Assembly (NCBI RefSeq): GCF_034372165.1
Contig: NZ_CP139698.1
Location: forward strand, 2,232,001 to 2,296,000
Reading direction: 5' to 3'
Source of the DNA: Christiangramia sp. OXR-203
GTDB lineage: Bacteria > Bacteroidota > Bacteroidia > Flavobacteriales > Flavobacteriaceae
Length of the DNA: 64,000 bases
In this document: piece after piece, positions 1 to 8,465 of the stretch
Numbering within the stretch: position 1 is the stretch's first letter
Layout of the letters: each line of letters begins with the position of its first letter
Notes under the pieces: generated by a model
Database searches by the model: none
The model's input: only the letters and a program-made list of their open reading frames with translations
Told to the model about the DNA's origin: nothing
Program-made: the position numbers and the translations under genes

Positions 1-1
1 A

Positions 2-220
2 AGAGGTAAAGTGTACCAGGTCTGGTCACTAAAACTGGATCCTTTAACACCAACGAGTATAGGCCTTCTGGATACTTACGCAGTGGACGATAACAAAATA
101 TTCGAGCTTGACAATGCAAACCAGTCTGAAGCTTTTGGTATCACACTAGAGCCTGAAGGTGGTAGTGAATCACCAACCATGGAACAACTTTATGTACTTG
201 GTGCAGTATCTGCTCCTTAA
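2..220 (+). CDS. Anti-sigma factor (RskA-type), C-terminal fragment
   Basis: The frame is open from the left edge and stops at TAA 218-220, so the 5' part lies outside the window. The GTG at 11 sits inside the conserved stretch VYQVWSLKL and is not a real start. The 72 visible residues resemble the extracytoplasmic C-terminal domain of RskA-like anti-sigma factors, with YQVW near the front and FGITLEPEGGSESPT near the end. Such proteins hold an ECF sigma factor at the membrane; a cognate sigma gene would be expected just upstream. The family assignment is from motif recall only. Confidence 0.75.
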   Translation, partial: RGKVYQVWSLKLDPLTPTSIGLLDTYAVDDNKIFELDNANQSEAFGITLEPEGGSESPTMEQLYVLGAVSAP

Positions 221-250
221 AAATTAGGACAACCTTCTACAGATATTTAA

Positions 251-280
251 AACCCTGCATTAGAACGCAGGGTTTTGTTT
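251..280 (+). terminator. Rho-independent terminator of the anti-sigma gene
   Basis: The arms CCCTGC (253-258) and GCAGGG (267-272) pair, extended by AA/TT, and are followed by a T-rich run. It lies 30 bp after the stop of the anti-sigma gene. Confidence 0.75.
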
Positions 281-315
281 TCTGAGATCAAAAAATATAT
301 ATTATATAAATTAAT

Positions 316-341
316 AAGCCCCACGCAAATGCGTGGGGCTT
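316..341. terminator. Strong hairpin between convergent genes
   Basis: An 11-bp perfect stem, AAGCCCCACGC and its complement, closes a 4-base AAAT loop. It lies between the anti-sigma gene on the plus strand and the minus-strand LytTR gene, so it may terminate either one, though neither side has a clean T-run. I see no gene in the rest of 221-526. Confidence 0.55.
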
Positions 342-526
342 ACTTTGTAAACGTTAGAAGGATTTTCGAGGGTCCTCACTCCTAACATCTAACCAACCAA
401 AAAAATCAAAAACTCAAATCGACATAATTCGACCAAAAATTATTCAAACAAACCGAGTTTATATATCAAGATATACGGAAGCTTCTTCCTTGCGGTTTTA
501 AAATAATCAACTTTAACATTTTAACA

Positions 527-1282
527 TCAATTGTTTAGCCATGATTTAAAGTCTTTTACCCGCTCACGGCTTACAATGATCTGGAATTCAGTAAAGTTTT
601 CGATCTTCACTTCCAGTCTTGAATTGGAATAGGTTAGTATATCTTTGATTGCCTTAATGTTCAGGATACATTTTCGATTCACCCGGTAGAATTTTTGAGG
701 GTCTAACTCATCCTCCAGTTGTTCCAGCGGAATATCAATCGGATAATTTCTTCCGGAATAACAATGCATATAAGTTGCTTTATTTTCAGAATAAAGGCAG
801 GCGATTTCGCTGGCTTCAACCAATTTTAAATGCTGGCCAACTTGGGCTGTGAACCGGGATTTATAAGTTTTTTGGGATGACTGACCAGTCAACATGCTTC
901 TAATTTCCTGCAGGTCCAGCCCTTCATTCTTCCTCGTGCTTTCAAATTTTGTGATCGCGGCTTCCAGTTCCTCGTCATCTATAGGCTTCAGCAGGTAATC
1001 GATACTATTTAATTTGAAGGCTTTCAAAGCATATTCATCGTAGGCAGTCGTGAAGATAATGGCACTCTTAGGAGAAACCTGTTCAAAGATCTCAAAGGAG
1101 AGTCCGTCGCTCAACTGTATGTCCAGAAATATTAGCTCCGGATCTGGATTATGCTGGAACCATTTAATAGCATCGCTCACTGAATGTAGCATTACTTCCG
1201 TGGTCAATCCAAGATCAGTAAGCATTCTATGTAAGCGTCTTGCGGCAGGTTTTTCGTCTTCAATAATTACTACTTTCGTCAC
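527..1282 (-). CDS. LytTR-family response regulator
   Basis: This 251-residue protein has an N-terminal receiver domain (about 1-120) with the acidic pocket IIEDE, phosphoacceptor D54 in LIFLDIQL and the conserved lysine K99 in LLKP. A LytTR DNA-binding domain follows (about 145-250). It would be phosphorylated by the LytS-like sensor kinase encoded two genes upstream on the same strand and then bind direct-repeat promoter sites. The order kinase, 2TM protein, regulator with gaps of 0-10 bp indicates one operon read leftward. The target genes cannot be told from the sequence. Confidence 0.92.
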   Translation of the reverse strand: MTKVVIIEDEKPAARRLHRMLTDLGLTTEVMLHSVSDAIKWFQHNPDPELIFLDIQLSDGLSFEIFEQVSPKSAIIFTTAYDEYALKAFKLNSIDYLLKPIDDEELEAAITKFESTRKNEGLDLQEIRSMLTGQSSQKTYKSRFTAQVGQHLKLVEASEIACLYSENKATYMHCYSGRNYPIDIPLEQLEDELDPQKFYRVNRKCILNIKAIKDILTYSNSRLEVKIENFTEFQIIVSRERVKDFKSWLNN

Positions 1283-1291
1283 AGTTCTGGT

Positions 1292-1606
1292 TTATTTCCA
1301 AAGTTGCTTTTTGTCCTTTTCCATGATCTCTTTGATCTTGCGCTCTTCCCATGATTTTCTGAAGATGAAATTTGGCCCGAATACGCTCGCCCAATGTGCG
1401 AATAAACCTATCCCCCAAAAGAACAGTGTAGAATAGTTCTGCCACCTGGTAAGACCCTCTTCAAAGCCTGTCTGGCGTGTACTTACCACGAAAATGGCTA
1501 TATTAACGAATATATACACGATAAGGTGAACGTAAAACCCTTTGATATCTTTGATTCTTTTCTGCGCCTGCTTGTAACGCATATCTTTTCTATAATCGAT
1601 TTCCAT
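1292..1606 (-). CDS. 2TM domain membrane protein
   Basis: A 104-residue protein with two hydrophobic segments (about 26-43 and 60-75), a charged N-terminus and a C-terminal WEERKIKEIMEKD motif typical of the 2TM domain family. Its ATG overlaps the stop of the upstream kinase by one base, so the two are translationally coupled. The C-terminal end of the kinase carries a related 2TM domain with the motif WEERKIRELMEKD, so the two domains are probably paralogues that may associate in the membrane. The molecular function of 2TM domains is not established. Confidence 0.85.
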   Translation of the reverse strand: MEIDYRKDMRYKQAQKRIKDIKGFYVHLIVYIFVNIAIFVVSTRQTGFEEGLTRWQNYSTLFFWGIGLFAHWASVFGPNFIFRKSWEERKIKEIMEKDKKQLWK

Positions 1607-2931
1607 TAGTTCCAGCTTTTATTTTGTTGTTGATCCTTTTCCATTAATTCTCTGATTTTACGCTCTTCCCATTCAGATCCATATCCAAATACTGAAAAAC
1701 CGTGAATGGTCAATCCAATACCCCATCCAAATAACGGAAACCAGAACCATTGAAAACCCCAGTAGGTATAGTAATTTATAAATATTAGAAAAGGGATAAC
1801 TACGCAGTAAGATATAAGGTTTCCATAAAATTCCTTAATCTCCTTTACTCTCTGTTTTGCTTTGAAATAAGCATTTTGCTCGTTAATAGTGGTCGATTCC
1901 ATAATTGATATTTGTTTAGTTAGTATTGGGAGTTTCACCTTGAAGTGATCCTCATTTTGTTCGATTAATACTTTACGTTCGGTCACCACATCGTAGCGGT
2001 TCACGATATTCTGAAGCCCTACGCCTTTACGATCACCCAGAACTTCTTTTTTCTGAAAGTTGTTCTGTACAACCAGGTAACCATTTTCCTCAATGATTTT
2101 AATATGCAAAGGTCTGCTGTCGCTTACCACGTTATGTTTGATGGTATTTTCTAGCAATAGTTGTAATGATAAAGGAACTACTTTTGCTTCTTCTGAAGAT
2201 AATTGCTCTGGCAGTTCAAAGAAGATACTGTCTTCAAAACGCATTTCGAGTAATTTCATATAGGTCTTTGCAAATTTCAGTTCTTCTGAAAGTGGTACAA
2301 GATCTTTATCTTTCTGTTCCAGCACATAACGGTAGACTTTCGAAAGTGAGGTAGTAAAACGTTGTGCCTGGTAAGGATTTTCATCTATTAGGGAAGCAAG
2401 AACATTCAAACTATTAAAGAGAAAATGTGGATCTAATTGATTCTTTAGTGCATCAAATTTAGCTGAAGCAGTTCCTGCAATGATCTTTTGCTCCTTAACT
2501 CTCTTCTCCTGAAGTGCTTTATAAAAATAGATGAGGTGAAAAATCAGGGTAACGATCGTGGTAAATAGTAGCGGAAAGAAATAAAAGCTAAGACTTTCAT
2601 TCTCCAGGAATTCAGGTAATGGCTGTTTTCCGAAAACAGTTTTATCAATAAGTCTGCATAGAAAATATCCCAGCAAGGTCAATATGATCGAACCGGAAGA
2701 AGCTATAAAAGCTCTTTTGAGTCCGGCATCTTTCCAGCCTACCTTTTTATTAAAGTAATAGAAGTAAAGTACGTTTATAGAGGTAAGGACAAATGAATAG
2801 AAGAAATACATGGCCAGGTTTTCCCAGTCTGTAAGTGCTCTAAAGCTAAATCCATTAAAAGTAGCATCCAGTAGAGCTATGACTAAGCTCACAATAACAC
2901 TGATCTTTAATATTTTTAATAGGTTCTTCAT
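1606..2931 (-). CDS. LytS-like sensor histidine kinase with C-terminal 2TM domain
   Basis: A 441-residue protein. About four transmembrane segments lie in residues 8-140, followed by a His_kinase domain with DPHFLFNSLN (phosphoacceptor H169). A short ATPase follows, with the N-box LLLENTIKHN near 260 and the G-box GVGLQNIVNRYD. Unusually, residues from about 345 form a second membrane domain of the 2TM family ending in WEERKIRELMEKD, so kinase and 2TM modules are fused. It heads the operon with the 2TM protein and the LytTR regulator. The signal sensed is unknown. Confidence 0.9.
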   Translation of the reverse strand: MKNLLKILKISVIVSLVIALLDATFNGFSFRALTDWENLAMYFFYSFVLTSINVLYFYYFNKKVGWKDAGLKRAFIASSGSIILTLLGYFLCRLIDKTVFGKQPLPEFLENESLSFYFFPLLFTTIVTLIFHLIYFYKALQEKRVKEQKIIAGTASAKFDALKNQLDPHFLFNSLNVLASLIDENPYQAQRFTTSLSKVYRYVLEQKDKDLVPLSEELKFAKTYMKLLEMRFEDSIFFELPEQLSSEEAKVVPLSLQLLLENTIKHNVVSDSRPLHIKIIEENGYLVVQNNFQKKEVLGDRKGVGLQNIVNRYDVVTERKVLIEQNEDHFKVKLPILTKQISIMESTTINEQNAYFKAKQRVKEIKEFYGNLISYCVVIPFLIFINYYTYWGFQWFWFPLFGWGIGLTIHGFSVFGYGSEWEERKIRELMEKDQQQNKSWN

Positions 2932-3105
2932 TTGTGTAATTCTATATCAAAGATGTACTCTTTCTCCCTTTTACTGAAAGTTTTATTACTGAACTGTCAA
3001 TTCTGCTGGCTGAACTGTTAGAAGCATATCCATTGTATTCTGTAAATTAGAAAATCTTTAACATAAAAATGAATAACTTAGAAACAAATCATAAAATTCA
3101 AACGC

Positions 3106-3540
3106 ATGACAATTTTTGAAGCATTAAGACAGGAGCACGAAATCCAGCGTGACCTGATCGACAAGCTTATAAAAACCGAAGGAAAAACTGAAGAAAGAAA
3201 AAAGATCTTTGAGGATCTAAAACATGAATTAAAAATTCATGAGGATGCTGAAGAGCGCCATTTCTATATTCCGCTAATGGAAAAAGATATGACCCAGGAA
3301 AAGGCAAGACATAGTGTTGCTGAGCATCACGAAATGGATGAACTGGTGAAACAACTGGAAGATACCGAAATGGACGCTTCTAACTGGTTGAAGATCGCCA
3401 AAGATCTCGAACATCAATTGATCCATCATCTTGATGAAGAAGAGCAGGAAGTATTTCAATTAGCAGGTAAAGTACTAACCGATAATCAAAAAACTTCATT
3501 GGCTTCAGATTATAATAAAGAAATTAAAGAAAGAAGATAA
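3106..3540 (+). CDS. Hemerythrin HHE domain protein
   Basis: A 144-residue all-helical protein. The spaced His/Glu motifs are QEHEIQRDLID near 9, KIHEDAEERHFYIPL near 43, AEHHEMDEL near 72 and LIHHLDEEEQEVF near 106. These are the expected ligands of a non-heme di-iron site. Family members bind oxygen or nitric oxide or protect iron-sulfur proteins; the exact role here is not resolved. It is a single gene with its own terminator, divergent from the kinase operon. ATG at 3106 is the first start in frame. Confidence 0.88.
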   Translation: MTIFEALRQEHEIQRDLIDKLIKTEGKTEERKKIFEDLKHELKIHEDAEERHFYIPLMEKDMTQEKARHSVAEHHEMDELVKQLEDTEMDASNWLKIAKDLEHQLIHHLDEEEQEVFQLAGKVLTDNQKTSLASDYNKEIKERR

Positions 3541-3545
3541 ATTAT

Positions 3546-3573
3546 AAAGGCCGTCATATGACGGCCTTTTTTA
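3546..3573 (+). terminator. Terminator of the hemerythrin gene
   Basis: The perfect palindrome AAGGCCGTCATATGACGGCC is followed by TTTTTT, directly after the hemerythrin stop. The same hairpin faces the convergent NADH dehydrogenase gene, whose stop is at 3571. Confidence 0.85.
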
Positions 3574-4878
3574 TGCTTTGTCCTTATCCATAGACATTCG
3601 TTCTTCATGACCTTTAAAAGGTCTTATGATCAATCGCGCAGCCTTGTCAAAATTCACGTAATTGTATAACCAGTTAAAGAAAGTAACAGCACGGTTACGG
3701 AAGCCTACCAAAAACCACAGGTGCACGAACATCCATACGAACCAGGCAAAGAAGCCTGAAAACTTCCATTTATGCAGGTCTACTACTGCCCTGTTTCGAC
3801 CTACAGTAGCCATGGTTCCTTTATCAAAATAATCGAAAGCTTCCAGAGGCTCACCTTTGATCAATCTTTTTATATTTTTAGCTAGATGTTTCCCTTGCTG
3901 TATCGCAGGCTGAGCCACCATAGGATGGCCTCTAGGGAAGTCCTCGGTAGCCATTAATGCAATATCACCAATAGCGAATATATTCTCATAACCGTTTATC
4001 TGGTTAAAGGCATTTACCTCGTAACGGTTCGCTTTTTCGACCATGGCCGAAGCATTCAATCCTTCTACGGGTGCTCCGGTAACTCCAGCAGACCAGATAA
4101 AAGTTTCGGTTTTTAGAGCCAGTTCAGTATTAGTTTTCACCAGGTGACCATCGTAGTTTTCGACCATCGTATTCAAGTGTACTTTCACACCGAGTTCTTC
4201 CAGCATTGCCTGAGCCTTTTCAGAAGCATGTTCACTCATAGGAGGTAATACCCGTCCCATTCCTTCCAGAAGATGAATGTTCATTTCGTTAGGATCCAGA
4301 TCAGGATAATCTTTAGGTACTATATGATTTCGAAGTTCTGCAATCGCACCGCTAAGCTCTACACCTGTAGGTCCTGCTCCGGCAAGCACAAAATTCAGTA
4401 ATGATTTACGTTTTTCAGGATCATCTGTGATGGTAGCCTGCTCCAGATTTTCAAGAATAAGACTACGGATATTCAGGGCTTGCGGAACAGTTTTCATCCA
4501 CATTCCATGTTCTTCAATACTATCATTTCCGAAGAAATTTGTTTTTGAACCCGTCGCGATGACCAGATAATCGTAGATAATATCACCAATACTGGTATGA
4601 ACGGTATTTTTTTCCGCAGAAATTGATTTTACCTCCGTAAGTCTGAAAAAACAGCGATCACTGGAACGAGTAATTTTTCTCAATGGATATGCGATCGAAT
4701 CTGGTTCCAGTCCCGAAGTGGAAACCTGGTATAGTAATGGCTGAAAAGTGTGGTAATTATGGCGATCCAGCAAGACCATTTGCACATCCTGCTTCATTAA
4801 ATTTCTTGCCAGTGCCAGCCCGGCGAAGCCACCACCAACTACTACAACTCTTGGTAAATCAGACTTTGGAATAATCAT
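3571..4878 (-). CDS. Type II NADH:quinone oxidoreductase (NDH-2 family)
   Basis: A 435-residue FAD flavoprotein that transfers electrons from NADH to the quinone pool without pumping protons. The N-terminal FAD dinucleotide-binding motif is VVVVGGGFAGLALA (about 10-23). The second, NAD-binding motif is LAGAGPTGVELSG (about 165-177), and the C-terminal FAD contact is IFAIGDIA (about 301-308). The C-terminus has aromatic hydrophobic stretches (about 372-400) consistent with membrane attachment. It stands alone between convergent and divergent neighbours. A -7-like box (CAAATTTA on the plus strand, 4896-4903) lies 18 bp before the start. Confidence 0.9.
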   Translation of the reverse strand: MIIPKSDLPRVVVVGGGFAGLALARNLMKQDVQMVLLDRHNYHTFQPLLYQVSTSGLEPDSIAYPLRKITRSSDRCFFRLTEVKSISAEKNTVHTSIGDIIYDYLVIATGSKTNFFGNDSIEEHGMWMKTVPQALNIRSLILENLEQATITDDPEKRKSLLNFVLAGAGPTGVELSGAIAELRNHIVPKDYPDLDPNEMNIHLLEGMGRVLPPMSEHASEKAQAMLEELGVKVHLNTMVENYDGHLVKTNTELALKTETFIWSAGVTGAPVEGLNASAMVEKANRYEVNAFNQINGYENIFAIGDIALMATEDFPRGHPMVAQPAIQQGKHLAKNIKRLIKGEPLEAFDYFDKGTMATVGRNRAVVDLHKWKFSGFFAWFVWMFVHLWFLVGFRNRAVTFFNWLYNYVNFDKAARLIIRPFKGHEERMSMDKDKA

Positions 4879-4895
4879 TTTCGGTTGGTTTTATT

Positions 4896-4903
4896 CAAAT
4901 TTA
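4896..4903 (-). promoter_or_regulatory. Candidate -7 box of the NDH-2 gene
   Basis: Read on the minus strand this is TAAATTTG, a full match to the Bacteroidota -7 consensus TAnnTTTG, placed 18 bp upstream of the start codon. I do not see a convincing -33 TTG element at the usual distance. Confidence 0.5.
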
Positions 4904-5003
4904 AGATTCTTAAAAGCAAAGTAAGATGGATTAACTATAAATTAAAGATTTTTGTAACGCTACAGGCTTTTTATCTACCTATTAGTGCTAACCAAGAAGA
5001 TTC

Positions 5004-5498
5004 GTGAACAAAGACCTAGAACATCAGTTTGTAACAAACCTGGAGCAAAACCAGAACATTGCACACAAAATCTGCCGTATCTATACCAATGATCAGGAAT
5101 CACATAATGATCTTTTTCAGGAAATTACGATACAGTTATGGAAAGCTTACCCAAAGTTCCGGGGAGATTCAAAGTTTAGTACCTGGATGTACAGGGTCGC
5201 TTTGAATACGGCCATCACGCTTTACCGAAAAAAGAAGAAAAGTATACGAACCCAGGATTATGATAGTGTTCACTTTAAAATAAAAACGGAAGCTTATGAT
5301 GATACTGCAGAACAACATTTGAAACTAATGTATGATGCGATCAAACAATTGAACGATATCGACAAGGCACTGGTCTTTCTTTATCTTGAAGATAAAAATT
5401 ATGCCGAGATCTCTGAAACTCTTGGGATCACAGAAGTTAATGCACGTGTAAAAATGAATAGAGTGAAAACGAAATTACAAAACATTATAAATCCTTAA
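5004..5498 (+). CDS. ECF-type RNA polymerase sigma factor
   Basis: A 164-residue sigma-70 family protein. Region 2 covers roughly 25-90, with DLFQEITIQLWKAYPKF and FSTWMYRVALNTAI. Region 4 is a helix-turn-helix near 130-160 with YAEISETLGITEVNARVKMNR. GTG at 5004 is the only sensible start because the frame is closed just upstream. The next gene starts 9 bp after its stop and encodes a small membrane protein. Such pairs are common in Flavobacteria, where the partner may act as an anti-sigma factor, but that is inference here. Confidence 0.9.
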   Translation: MNKDLEHQFVTNLEQNQNIAHKICRIYTNDQESHNDLFQEITIQLWKAYPKFRGDSKFSTWMYRVALNTAITLYRKKKKSIRTQDYDSVHFKIKTEAYDDTAEQHLKLMYDAIKQLNDIDKALVFLYLEDKNYAEISETLGITEVNARVKMNRVKTKLQNIINP

Positions 5499-5507
5499 TA
5501 GCGCCGT

Positions 5508-6143
5508 ATGGATAATTTAGATCTATTAAAAAAGGATTGGAAGAAGCAGGAGAAATCTATTCCCCAGCTTTCTTACGACGAACTATATAAACTTATCTGG
5601 AAGCGCTCTTCTTCTATCGTGAAGTGGATATTTTTTATAAGTATTATCGAGTTTGGACTAGGAGCAGTATTAAATATTTTCATCGCTGATGATGAATACT
5701 GGGCAAAAATGGAAGAATATAATCTTACACTATTTCTTATCATCACTTATGTGGTCTCATACCTTGTCACCTTCTATTTCATTTACAAGTTTTATAAAAA
5801 CTACAAAGCTATCAATGCTACAGATAACGCTGCAGTATTGATGAAAACCATTTTAAAAGTTAGAAAAACAGTAAAATATTACATAGGATTTATACTGATA
5901 TCAAGTGGCTTTGTCTTTATATTTTCTTTGATTTTTATATTGAGAAACCATGTTTTAACTGCGGAGACAGTAACTTCTGATATGTCGTTTGACTGGAAGC
6001 AATGGCTATTATTTATAGGAGGAACATTACTTGCTCTGGCGGTAATCTTGGGTGTTATCTGGTTGATCTATACGATGGTATATGGAATCCTGCTGCGAAG
6101 ATTGCACCGAAATTATAAGGAATTAAAAAAGTTAGAAATGTAA
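5508..6143 (+). CDS. Membrane protein paired with the ECF sigma factor
   Basis: A 211-residue protein with a soluble N-terminus of about 35 residues (MDNLDLLKKDWKKQEK) and four predicted membrane segments, near 39-60, 73-93, 125-145 and 165-190. I do not recognise a named domain. The nine-base spacing to the sigma gene and shared terminator show co-transcription. The topology, a cytosolic head followed by membrane helices, would fit a regulator that tethers the sigma factor. No zinc-binding HxxxCxxC anti-sigma motif is present. Confidence 0.75.
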   Translation: MDNLDLLKKDWKKQEKSIPQLSYDELYKLIWKRSSSIVKWIFFISIIEFGLGAVLNIFIADDEYWAKMEEYNLTLFLIITYVVSYLVTFYFIYKFYKNYKAINATDNAAVLMKTILKVRKTVKYYIGFILISSGFVFIFSLIFILRNHVLTAETVTSDMSFDWKQWLLFIGGTLLALAVILGVIWLIYTMVYGILLRRLHRNYKELKKLEM

Positions 6144-6149
6144 AAGTGA

Positions 6150-6178
6150 AGGCCGGAAGTGATTCCGGCTTTTTTTAT
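6150..6178 (+). terminator. Terminator of the sigma factor operon
   Basis: The stem GCCGGAA with TTCCGGC is closed by a short GTGA loop and followed by a run of seven T. It sits between the convergent membrane protein gene and acyltransferase gene. Confidence 0.85.
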
Positions 6179-6981
6179 CAATATCCGAAACGTCTTTGTT
6201 CGTTCAGGTCTTCCATCGCCTGTATTTCTTCAGAAGGAATTACTTTCAGAAATGAAGGATGTTGCTCAATAGCATATTCCAGTTTCTTTACAATATCTTC
6301 AATACTATCATTCTCGTAATCAAATTCAAGAGGTTTCTTGATCTGGAAGGTTTGAAGTATACCACGCTTTTTGATTCTGAGACCTTTTTTATCAAATGAT
6401 CTTCGGAAGCCATCGATCACAATTGGAATCACGATAGGTTTGTGATTTTTAATGATATGAGCCGTTCCCTTTCGGATAGGTTTAAAAGGTTTCGTAGTTC
6501 CCTGCGGAAACGTGATCACCCATCCATCATCAAGTGCCTTACCAATGTTTTGAGTATCGTTGGGATTGACATCTCTTTTGACCTCCTGCCCTTTTGCTCT
6601 CCATGTTCGTTCCACAGTTATCGCTCCGGCATAAGCCATAATTCTAGCGAGAAGTCCCGCCCGCATGGTTTCCTTTGCAGCAACATAATATATATTCATT
6701 TTAGGCTGCCAGATATACCCTACATTCTTAATGCTATCTACCCGCCCGCTTAAACTAGCGTTGAAAACATGGAACATAGCGGTAACATCAGCGAAATATG
6801 TTTGATGGTTGGAAACAAAAAGCACATTGGTATCTGGCAGGTTCTTAATGATCTCAGAGCCTTCTATCTGTAATTCATTATATCCACGATAGCGCCTGTG
6901 AGTTAAAACACCGAATATGCGAATAAGCCACTTCTTTAAGAACTGATAATGTCCAAACGGATTTTTCTTAAACAACCCCAT
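6178..6981 (-). CDS. PlsC-like lysophospholipid acyltransferase family protein
   Basis: A 267-residue protein expected to transfer an acyl chain to a lysophospholipid or related acceptor at the inner membrane. The catalytic HX4D motif appears as NHQTYFAD (about residues 58-65), and the acceptor-binding block appears as FPQGTTKPF, replacing the usual EGTR with QGTT. The chain length fits the family. The gene is monocistronic on the minus strand, with a -7-like box CAAATATA (plus strand 7032-7039) about 50 bp upstream. The exact acceptor cannot be told. Confidence 0.85.
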   Translation of the reverse strand: MGLFKKNPFGHYQFLKKWLIRIFGVLTHRRYRGYNELQIEGSEIIKNLPDTNVLFVSNHQTYFADVTAMFHVFNASLSGRVDSIKNVGYIWQPKMNIYYVAAKETMRAGLLARIMAYAGAITVERTWRAKGQEVKRDVNPNDTQNIGKALDDGWVITFPQGTTKPFKPIRKGTAHIIKNHKPIVIPIVIDGFRRSFDKKGLRIKKRGILQTFQIKKPLEFDYENDSIEDIVKKLEYAIEQHPSFLKVIPSEEIQAMEDLNEQRRFGY

Positions 6982-7054
6982 GCTACTTATTTTATCTATT
7001 GAAATTTTTAGATTTCCTTAACAAAACCGGGCAAATATAGTAATATCTCTCAAA

Positions 7055-7693
7055 TTAAATTCTAAGCAGCATTTCCCGAACTTCAGCGAGCATCATTCCA
7101 GTAGCTCCCCACACAACTTTATTGTTCAGTTTATAAGCTGGCACTTCAATTTCAGTGGCATAAGAAGTACTCAGCGTTTCGTTTCTTAGATTATTATCAT
7201 CCAGAAATTCACTCAGAAGTACCTCCATAATTTCTTCTACTTCAGATTCCTGCGGAATAAGTTCTGGAGTATGATCCAGCAGGCCTATAAATGGATAAAC
7301 CCAGAAATTGGACGGCGGAATATATAACCTGGACAATTTTGCGATGACTTCTACTGAATCTTGTGGAATTCCCACTTCTTCTTCAGTTTCTCTTAAAGCG
7401 GTATGTTCCATATCTCTATCTTCAGGTTCTACCCGACCACCTGGAAATCCTACCTGATTGGAGTGCACTCCTTTATAGGTTTTTCTAAGGATTAATACCA
7501 TTCGTGTTTTTTGCTGCATGTCTGGATAGAATAATGCCATTACTCCAGCTTCCTGAGGTTTTAGCTGCTCCATATCCAGCTCCTCCAATTCCTTAATTCG
7601 CATCATTGGAGCCAGTTTTCGGTGTGCCTCCTCTCCCGGCAACGGCATTTTTTTTAACTTTGAAATCCTGTTTTTAAAATCTTTGAATTCCAT
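7055..7693 (-). CDS. NUDIX hydrolase, CoA pyrophosphatase-like
   Basis: A 212-residue protein carrying a complete Nudix box at residues 86-109, starting GGRVEPEDRD and ending RETEEEVGI, which holds the metal-binding glutamates. The upstream context VGFPGGR resembles the CoA/acyl-CoA pyrophosphatase group (NudL/YeaB type), which cleaves CoA to 4'-phosphopantetheine and 3',5'-ADP; substrate choice is inferred. Its ATG lies in the palindrome CATG at 7691-7694, which also holds the start of the divergent cyclophilin gene. Confidence 0.85.
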   Translation of the reverse strand: MEFKDFKNRISKLKKMPLPGEEAHRKLAPMMRIKELEELDMEQLKPQEAGVMALFYPDMQQKTRMVLILRKTYKGVHSNQVGFPGGRVEPEDRDMEHTALRETEEEVGIPQDSVEVIAKLSRLYIPPSNFWVYPFIGLLDHTPELIPQESEVEEIMEVLLSEFLDDNNLRNETLSTSYATEIEVPAYKLNNKVVWGATGMMLAEVREMLLRI

Positions 7694-8465
7694 GTTTAGA
7701 AAGTCTCTTTTACTAACAATTTTTTCAGTTCTCTTTTTCGCAAGTTGTGAAGATAAGCAAAGTTCCTCAGAAAAGTCGGCTAAACCTACTGCAGCAGAGC
7801 TTGAACTTCAAAGAAAGAAAGACTCTACACAGCAGGCCAGAGATAGTATTTTGAAGGTTCGAAAAGCAGAGATTCAACGCGCAAATATTAAAACTGAATT
7901 CGAGAAGAATGACATGTATCCCATCGCACAAGAAGAATTGATGCCTACTTTACGCAAATATGGTAATGAGCATCCTGAAACCAGGATAAGAATCAAAACA
8001 AATTTCGGGAATATCGATGTTCAGTTATACCGGGATACTCCGCTGCACCGGGCAAACTTTATTATGCTTGCAAAAAATGACTATTTTGATAATACATTTT
8101 TCCATAGGGTTGCACCGGGTTTCGTGATACAGGGTGGCAATGCAGACAACCAGATCACTGCAGATAATCGAGGTGACGTGGGAAGTTATTTGATCCCGAG
8201 CGAGTACGAAGCAGGACATCAACATAGCTACGGAGCCTTTTCAGCTGCAAAATATGCCGAGCAGAACGTTAGTAAAGCCTCTTCCCCATTTGAATTTTTT
8301 ATCGTTATGAATAAAAATGGAACTCCGCATCTAGACAATGATCATACGGTTTTTGGTCGTGTAATAAGTGGAATGGATGTAGCTGAAAAGATTTCCCAGG
8401 TTGAAACCGGAGAATCTGAATGGCCTATTAATAATATAGAAATGGATATTGAAGTTCTGGAATAA
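7692..8465 (+). CDS. Peptidyl-prolyl cis-trans isomerase, cyclophilin-type lipoprotein
   Basis: The protein begins with a lipoprotein signal (MFRKSLLLTIFSVLFFASC), then a charged linker to about 90 and a cyclophilin domain to the end. The domain core FFHRVAPGFVIQGGN contains the catalytic arginine region, and THFGRV-like PHLDNDHTVFGRV is also present. It would assist folding of proteins outside the inner membrane. I chose ATG 7692 rather than TTG 7683 because it directly begins the signal peptide. The start shares bases with the divergent NUDIX start. The stop abuts the convergent RDD gene with no gap. Confidence 0.88.
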   Translation: MFRKSLLLTIFSVLFFASCEDKQSSSEKSAKPTAAELELQRKKDSTQQARDSILKVRKAEIQRANIKTEFEKNDMYPIAQEELMPTLRKYGNEHPETRIRIKTNFGNIDVQLYRDTPLHRANFIMLAKNDYFDNTFFHRVAPGFVIQGGNADNQITADNRGDVGSYLIPSEYEAGHQHSYGAFSAAKYAEQNVSKASSPFEFFIVMNKNGTPHLDNDHTVFGRVISGMDVAEKISQVETGESEWPINNIEMDIEVLE

